DNA of 11,199 nucleotides from Candidatus Falkowbacteria bacterium RIFOXYC2_FULL_48_21 (GTDB lineage: Bacteria; Patescibacteriota; Patescibacteriia; UBA11705; JABHMO01), in assembly GCA_001778275.1 (NCBI GenBank), contig MFGM01000015.1:1-11199 (forward strand), given 5' to 3'. Positions within the stretch are counted from its first letter, which is position 1. Every line of letters starts with the position of its first letter. The translations under genes were made by a program, and so were the position numbers. Shown piece after piece: positions 7,689 through 11,199 of this stretch. A model generated the notes under the pieces. The model was not told the origin of the DNA and made no database searches. It worked only from the letters and a program-made list of their open reading frames with translations.

Positions 7689-7712
7689 CAAGTTTATAAT
7701 TTCCGCTAAAAT
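7685..7712 (+). promoter_or_regulatory. Promoter of the DHH phosphoesterase gene
   Basis: A perfect -35 TTGACA (7685-7690) and a -10 TAAAAT (7707-7712) are separated by 16 bases. The -35 overlaps the TGA stop of the upstream gene. Predicted transcription starts near 7719, giving a leader of about 37 bases. A TATAAT at 7695-7700 lies only 4 bases after TTGACA, so it cannot pair with that -35. Confidence 0.7.
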
Positions 7713-7745
7713 TAAACGATGCCGTTCTTTTTACATTTTTGCAGT

Positions 7746-7750
7746 GGAGG
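7746..7750 (+). promoter_or_regulatory. Strong Shine-Dalgarno GGAGG that fixes the DHH gene start
   Basis: GGAGG is 5 bases before ATG 7756. It overlaps the in-frame GTG at 7744, which excludes that GTG as the start. It is the strongest ribosome binding site in the window; the neighbouring genes have weak ones or none. Confidence 0.8.
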
Positions 7751-7755
7751 CCCCC

Positions 7756-8619
7756 ATGCGCACTATTTGTTTTTATCACGGTATTGACTTCGATGGAAAG
7801 TGTTCGGCCGCGATTGTGAATCTACAGAAAACAGATTGTGATTTCGTTCCGCTTGATCATGGGCTGGTTTTTCCTTGGAGCAGGTTGAATGGCGATAGTA
7901 ATGTTTACATGCTCGATTACACGCTGAAACCATTTGCCGACATGTTGCGTTTGCGAGAGTTTTGCGGCCAAGGGCAATTTGTTTGGATCGAGCATCATCC
8001 GGTGGTGAAGGATATTGATTCTCAAACTGACAAGCTGTTTGTCGGCAAACGTGATACTTCGATCGCGGCTTGCGAATTGACGTGGGAATATTTTTTCCCG
8101 GATCAGCCCATGCCGCGCGCGGTGCGTTTGCTTGGTGAGTACGATTCATGGCGGTTTGACAAGGCGGGCGAAGCTGACGCTTTGCTGTTTCAGTACGGAC
8201 TGCGTCAGTGGGAGGGCGATCCGCAAAATCGAGATTTTTGGCGGAAAATGTTTGCCGCGTCCGATGGAGAGATCGGGGAAATTATCAAGGAAGGTCGCTA
8301 CATTTACCGTTACGCCGAACAGCGCAACAAGAAGTTTGTTAAGAGTGGTGCATTCGTTGTGGATCTTTGCGGCTATCGTTGCCTGGCGTTAAATATCCAG
8401 TATGGCAATTTGCACGTGTTCGCTTCCGCGTGGGATCGAGAGAAGTATGATCTTATGCTGGCGTTCGCGTGGCGCAACAATTGCTGGTTCATCACCATGT
8501 ACACGGACAAGCCGGGCGTTAACGTGCGTGCGATCGCGCAGCGCTTTGGCGGCGATGGGCATGTTTCTTCGGCCGGATTCCAATGCCAAGAGTTGCCGTT
8601 CTCAATGGGTGGGGCGTGA
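7756..8619 (+). CDS. DHH/DHHA1 family phosphoesterase, with EHH in place of DHH
   Basis: 287 residues from ATG 7756. Motifs of the DHH superfamily (NrnA/YtqI and RecJ relatives; Mn-dependent phosphodiesterases on short oligonucleotides, cyclic dinucleotides or single-stranded ends) appear in order: HGIDFDGKCSAAI (8-20, metal ligands D11 and D13), LDYTLKPF (53-60, D54), IEHHP (78-82), LGEYDSW (126-132, D130), and C-terminal GGDGHVSSAGF (265-275), the DHHA1 substrate-binding glycine motif. The family-naming DHH triplet reads E79-H80-H81; Glu can still bind metal, so activity is likely but altered specificity is possible. No membrane segment or signal peptide is seen, so it should be cytoplasmic. 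The gene is a single-gene unit with its own promoter, a strong ribosome binding site and a terminator, and its ribosome binding site is unlike its neighbours'. The natural substrate cannot be assigned. Confidence 0.88.
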   Translation: MRTICFYHGIDFDGKCSAAIVNLQKTDCDFVPLDHGLVFPWSRLNGDSNVYMLDYTLKPFADMLRLREFCGQGQFVWIEHHPVVKDIDSQTDKLFVGKRDTSIAACELTWEYFFPDQPMPRAVRLLGEYDSWRFDKAGEADALLFQYGLRQWEGDPQNRDFWRKMFAASDGEIGEIIKEGRYIYRYAEQRNKKFVKSGAFVVDLCGYRCLALNIQYGNLHVFASAWDREKYDLMLAFAWRNNCWFITMYTDKPGVNVRAIAQRFGGDGHVSSAGFQCQELPFSMGGA

Positions 8620-8627
8620 GAAAATAC

Positions 8628-8653
8628 AAGGTCGGACAGTGATCCGGCCTTTT
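8628..8653 (+). terminator. Rho-independent terminator after the DHH gene
   Basis: A 9-bp stem (8628-8636 with 8643-8651, one G-T pair) has a 6-base loop (8637-8642) and a T-run ending at 8653. It starts 8 bases after the TGA. Confidence 0.82.
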
Positions 8654-8669
8654 GTAATGTGCTAATGGT

Positions 8670-8727
8670 CAAAATCAGCGGAATGTAGGGGTTAAAAATT
8701 TTGAACCCCTACATTCCGCTGATTTTG
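8670..8727. repeat. 24-bp perfect inverted repeat with 10-base loop
   Basis: Arms 8670-8693 and 8704-8727 are exact reverse complements (CAAAATCAGCGGAATG... pairing with ...CATTCCGCTGATTTTG), around a mostly A/T centre with three further possible A-T pairs. The outer ends are AAAA on the left and TTTT on the right, so it could terminate transcription in either direction. However, another terminator already stands 16 bases upstream and no convergent gene exists. The right arm supplies the first bases of the -35 of the next gene. Confidence 0.92.
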
Positions 8728-8752
8728 TTATTCGTTAAAAATTTGCTATAAT
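8725..8752 (+). promoter_or_regulatory. Promoter of the beta-CASP RNase gene
   Basis: A perfect extended -10 TGCTATAAT (8744-8752) has a moderate -35 TTGTTA (8725-8730) 16 bases upstream. The predicted start is near 8759, with a leader of about 53 bases. The -35 overlaps the right arm of the 24-bp inverted repeat, so hairpin extrusion or a protein bound there could affect the promoter. Confidence 0.68.
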
Positions 8753-8776
8753 TCAATTGTAGTTAATCTGTTCATC

Positions 8777-8796
8777 GGCGCGTAATTAATCGCGCC
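8777..8796 (+). promoter_or_regulatory. GC-rich hairpin in the leader of the beta-CASP RNase gene
   Basis: Six all-GC pairs (GGCGCG 8777-8782 with CGCGCC 8791-8796) enclose the loop TAATTAAT. The hairpin ends 15 bases before the ATG at 8812, and the leader shows no Shine-Dalgarno. It has no T-run, so it is not a terminator. It may influence message stability or ribosome entry. Confidence 0.55.
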
Positions 8797-8811
8797 CCTG
8801 CGACAATTTTT

Positions 8812-10281
8812 ATGTTTATCAAGTTTTGCGGCGCCGCCCGCAACGTCACCGGCTCTCGCCACTTGCTCGAAATTGGCGGTAAAAAAATCTTGCTCGACTG
8901 TGGCATGTTTCAGGGCGGAGCGAAGGAAAAAGTCAGGGCGCAAAATGAAGGCTTTTTGTTTGACCCGAAAGCGGTCGATTTTTTGATTTTATCGCACGCG
9001 CACATTGACCATTGCGGGATGATTCCGCGGCTGGTGAAGCTCGGTTTTGCCGGAAAAATATTTTGCACGCAAGCGACGCGTGACTTGGCCGAGATGATGA
9101 TGCTGGACGGTGCCAAGATTCAGTTTCAAGACGCCGCCTTTGTAAAAAAAGAAATGGGTAAAGAAATCGAACCGCTTTACAGCGAAGCGGATGTGCATGC
9201 GGCGGTGAAGCTTTTTACCACGTATGAGTATTTTCAGAAGTTCAAGTTAATCGAAGGCGTGTGGGTAACTTTTTATGACGCCGGCCACGTGCTGGGTAGC
9301 GCCATTACGGCCATTGATTTCAAGGAGGAAGGAAGTCAAAAGCGCTTGGTTTACACCGGCGATCTGGGTCGCAAGTACATGCCGATTTTGAACGATCCGT
9401 ACCAGGTCGATCACGCGAATTATTTGATTATCGAAAGCACGTATGCCGGCCATTTGCATGATTCGTTCGATTCAGTGGAGGACGAGCTTAGTCGAATTAT
9501 CATGGACGTAACGCGGCGGCGCGGCAAGATTATCATCCCCGGTTTTTCGCTCGAGCGCACGCAGGAGTTGGTGTATGTTTTGCACAAGCTTTACGACGAA
9601 AAAAAGATTGAGCCGATCCCCATATTTATCGATAGCCCGTTGTCGGTGGAAGTTTCCAAAGTGTTTGATCGTTATGAAAATTATTATGACAATGAAACGT
9701 TCCGTGACTTTTTGAGCCGCAAGGAAAGTCCGTTCCATTCGCCGGAGATTAAATATGTGAAAAGGATTGAGGAGTCAAAAGCGCTGAACACGTTCAAGGG
9801 CTCATGTATTATTATTTCCGCTTCCGGCATGTGCGAGGCGGGTCGGATCAAGCATCATTTGAAGTATCACATGGGCGACGCGAGAAATTTGATTTTGGTG
9901 GTCGGCTTCATGGCGCAAGGCACGCGGGGGCGCCAACTGGTTGACGGCGCGTCGAAGATTCGCTTGTTCGGCCAGCTGTATCCGCTTCGGGCGCAGGTGG
10001 TCGTGATGAACGCTTTTTCCGCGCACGCGGACAAGCTCGAGTTGCTCGAATACGTAAAAAACGTCAGCGACTTGGAAAATGTTTTTGTGGTGCACGGCGA
10101 AGAAAATCAATGTTTGGTTTTTCGCGACAACATTATCAACATCCTAAAAATGAAATGCCGCGTGGACGTGGCCGACCTTGGCGAAGAGTTCGTGGAAACG
10201 CCGGAGGGGATGCAGAGTTTGAAGGGGACAAGAAGGGAAGAGTATTTAAATAAAATTAAAGATTTAAAGCTTAAAGTGTAG
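8812..10281 (+). CDS. Beta-CASP metallo-beta-lactamase-fold ribonuclease (CPSF73/TTHA0252-like)
   Basis: 489 residues. The metallo-beta-lactamase fold is shown by SHAHIDHCG (61-69; zinc ligands H62, H64, D66, H67), YDAGHVLGSA (155-164, H159) and YTGDLG (181-186, D184). The beta-CASP elements are motif A IIEST (E208), ISASGMCEAGR (335-345), motif B AFSAHAD (H405) and motif C VVHGE (H428). All catalytic positions are present. Members are zinc-dependent endo- or exoribonucleases in mRNA maturation and decay; bacterial relatives include Thermus TTHA0252 and, more distantly, RNase J. There is no archaeal-type KH domain in front: the fold begins at residue 1. The C-terminal 20 or so residues are Lys/Leu-rich (KIKDLKLKV). 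The protein should be cytoplasmic. The gene is monocistronic by its own promoter, with a leader hairpin and no clear ribosome binding site before ATG 8812. Confidence 0.92.
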   Translation: MFIKFCGAARNVTGSRHLLEIGGKKILLDCGMFQGGAKEKVRAQNEGFLFDPKAVDFLILSHAHIDHCGMIPRLVKLGFAGKIFCTQATRDLAEMMMLDGAKIQFQDAAFVKKEMGKEIEPLYSEADVHAAVKLFTTYEYFQKFKLIEGVWVTFYDAGHVLGSAITAIDFKEEGSQKRLVYTGDLGRKYMPILNDPYQVDHANYLIIESTYAGHLHDSFDSVEDELSRIIMDVTRRRGKIIIPGFSLERTQELVYVLHKLYDEKKIEPIPIFIDSPLSVEVSKVFDRYENYYDNETFRDFLSRKESPFHSPEIKYVKRIEESKALNTFKGSCIIISASGMCEAGRIKHHLKYHMGDARNLILVVGFMAQGTRGRQLVDGASKIRLFGQLYPLRAQVVVMNAFSAHADKLELLEYVKNVSDLENVFVVHGEENQCLVFRDNIINILKMKCRVDVADLGEEFVETPEGMQSLKGTRREEYLNKIKDLKLKV

Positions 10282-10290
10282 CGGGGGCGG

Positions 10291-10391
10291 CAAGTCTAAA
10301 GTCAAAAGTTAAAAGTCCAAAGTCGTAATCACGAAAATAATTTGTGTTTGCGGCTATGACTTTTGACTTTGACCTCTGGACTTTGGACTAA
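10291..10391. repeat. Imperfect inverted repeat built from 7-nt units (AAAGTCN)
   Basis: The left arm (10291-10325) is five contiguous 7-nt units: CAAGTCT, AAAGTCA, AAAGTTA, AAAGTCC, AAAGTCG. The right arm (10357-10391) is five units in the opposite orientation and in exact 7-nt phase; its reverse complement reads TTAGTCC, AAAGTCC, AGAGGTC, AAAGTCA, AAAGTCA. The arms can pair over most of their length around a 31-base loop (10326-10356). The right arm ends 4 bases before the ATG of the next gene and the left arm begins 9 bases after the previous stop, so the element fills the whole intergenic gap. Confidence 0.88.
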
Positions 10392-10395
10392 CAAT

Positions 10396-11199
10396 ATGGA
10401 CAAGAAGATTGCTCGAGTTTTCGAGGACATCAAATCAATCAAGATTCAAGGCGCGACGAACGTGGCGATGGCGGTGGCGGAGGCGTTATCTGTTTACGCC
10501 AAGCGCGCGGACGCAAAAACGCGCGCTCTGTTCATCGCGGCCATGGCCGAAGCCGGTCGTTATCTCGTTAACGCGCGAGCGACCGAGCCGATGGCGGACA
10601 ACGCCGTTGAGTTTATTTTGTACGCGTTGAAGAAGAACAAAGCGCAGGAAGTAAAAGAATTGCGGCAGGTGGTGGCTGACTCGGTTGGTTATTTTTTCTC
10701 GTTGATTGAAAAGAACGAGGCCAAGCTCGTGCGCGTTGGGGAAGGGTTGGTGAAGTTCGGCGACAAGATTTTCACGCATTGTCATGCGTCAACCGTGATC
10801 AAGGTTTTGCGCGCGGCGAAGCAGAATAAAAAACGCATCGAAGTTTTTCAAACGGAAACGCGGCCGCTGTATCAGGGGCATCGAACCGCTGAAGATTTAG
10901 CGCGCGCCGGAATTAAGGACACGCTGGTGGTGGATTCGGCTGCACCGTATTTAATCAGCAAGGTAAGTGGAGATCGTTTTCAGATTGATAAGGTTATAAT
11001 CGGTTGCGATGCGATCTCGCGGGACGGTTCGTGCGTGAATAAAGTCGGCAGTTTTGGTTTGGCGTTGGTCGCTTTTCTAAATAAAATTCCCGTTTACGTG
11101 GCCACGCAGGCGCTGAAGATCAATGAAGACGCGAAGAATTTGCGCGCTATCAAAATCGAAGAGCGCGACGCGCGCGAGGTGTGGGATCGGGCGCCGAAA
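10396..11199 (+). CDS. Ribose-1,5-bisphosphate isomerase / eIF2B-alpha-like protein, 3' end outside window
   Basis: 268 residues are visible and the frame is open to the window edge. The N-terminal helical domain opens with IKSIKIQGATNVAMAVAEAL (12-31), the start typical of the eIF2B/ribose-1,5-bisphosphate isomerase/MtnA superfamily. The Rossmann-like part shows FTHCHASTV (127-135, C129), QTETRPLYQG (157-166) and IIGCDAISRDGSCVNKVGSFGLAL (202-225, D205). C129 and D205 correspond to the catalytic Cys and Asp of archaeal ribose-1,5-bisphosphate isomerase, which converts ribose 1,5-bisphosphate to ribulose 1,5-bisphosphate in the AMP salvage route that feeds archaeal and CPR RuBisCO. A methylthioribose-1-phosphate isomerase or a non-catalytic eIF2B relative is possible. 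The start is ATG 10396; no earlier in-frame ATG follows the upstream gene, and a weak GGA lies 8 bases before it inside the 7-nt repeat hairpin. It should be cytoplasmic. Confidence 0.83.
   Translation, partial: MDKKIARVFEDIKSIKIQGATNVAMAVAEALSVYAKRADAKTRALFIAAMAEAGRYLVNARATEPMADNAVEFILYALKKNKAQEVKELRQVVADSVGYFFSLIEKNEAKLVRVGEGLVKFGDKIFTHCHASTVIKVLRAAKQNKKRIEVFQTETRPLYQGHRTAEDLARAGIKDTLVVDSAAPYLISKVSGDRFQIDKVIIGCDAISRDGSCVNKVGSFGLALVAFLNKIPVYVATQALKINEDAKNLRAIKIEERDAREVWDRAPK

Noticed and set aside
7695..7700. TATAAT as -10 of the DHH promoter
   Set aside because: It lies 4 bases after the perfect TTGACA and has no TG extension. TAAAAT at 7707-7712 has proper spacing.
7744..7755. GTG 7744 as start of the DHH protein
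   Set aside because: It overlaps the GGAGG ribosome binding site. ATG 7756 is correctly spaced and begins directly before the conserved first motif.
8617..8619. TGA read as glycine (Gracilibacteria/Absconditabacteria code)
   Set aside because: A terminator hairpin follows 8 bases later and the protein is complete at its DHHA1 motif. The TGA at 7686-7688 likewise ends a complete membrane protein.
8670..8727. Insertion sequence ends
   Set aside because: Only 10 bases separate the arms, no transposase is nearby, and no flanking target duplication is visible.
10291..10391. CRISPR array
   Set aside because: Units are 7 bases with no unique spacers, and the two halves are in opposite orientation.

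Overview
The window looks like a piece of a Candidate Phyla Radiation (Patescibacteria, probably Parcubacteria-group) genome. This is inferred from gene content: an orphan VirD4/TraD-like ATPase without other type IV secretion genes, a sigma region 4 plus HARE-HTH regulator, an O-antigen-ligase-like membrane protein, a beta-CASP ribonuclease and a ribose-1,5-bisphosphate-isomerase-like protein of the type used in CPR and archaeal AMP salvage. GC is intermediate, spacing is tight, and all genes lie on the + strand. TGA is used as a stop after two clearly bounded genes (7686-7688 and 8617-8619), so the code is standard table 11 and not the UGA=Gly code of Gracilibacteria and Absconditabacteria.

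Layout. (1) 1-971: C-terminal part of a transcription factor, beginning inside a sigma-70 region 4 helix-turn-helix and ending in two winged-helix segments, closed by a strong hairpin terminator (989-1022). (2) 1039-7688: a probable five-gene operon behind an extended -10 promoter. Its genes are a single-pass membrane protein (1094), a VirD4/TraD-like ATPase with no membrane segment of its own (2689), a membrane-anchored AAA+ protein consisting of only the first ATPase module of a Clp unfoldase (4719), a 101-residue single-pass protein (5929) and an O-antigen-ligase/polymerase-like polytopic protein (6246). (3) 7685-8653: a separately promoted DHH/DHHA1 phosphoesterase with a terminator. (4) 8670-10281: a 24-bp perfect inverted repeat, an extended -10 promoter, a leader hairpin and a beta-CASP metallo-RNase gene. 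(5) 10291-end: a large imperfect hairpin built from 7-nt units, then the start of a ribose-1,5-bisphosphate-isomerase/eIF2B-like gene cut by the window edge.

How the genes may work together. The 1094-5906 block is the most interesting part. The ATPase lacks its usual N-terminal membrane segments, while the gene just before it encodes a membrane segment plus a large cytoplasmic domain, as if a coupling protein were split in two. The next gene anchors a Clp-type unfoldase ring at the same membrane. This suggests a minimal envelope-localised ATP-driven translocation machine, acting on DNA, protein or both. That is inference; no other secretion component is visible. The DHH and beta-CASP genes are both nucleases by family, and the isomerase belongs to nucleotide salvage, so the right half has an RNA and nucleotide turnover theme without being one operon. 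No tRNA, rRNA, CRISPR array or insertion sequence was seen, and no gene-free stretch exceeds 300 bases.
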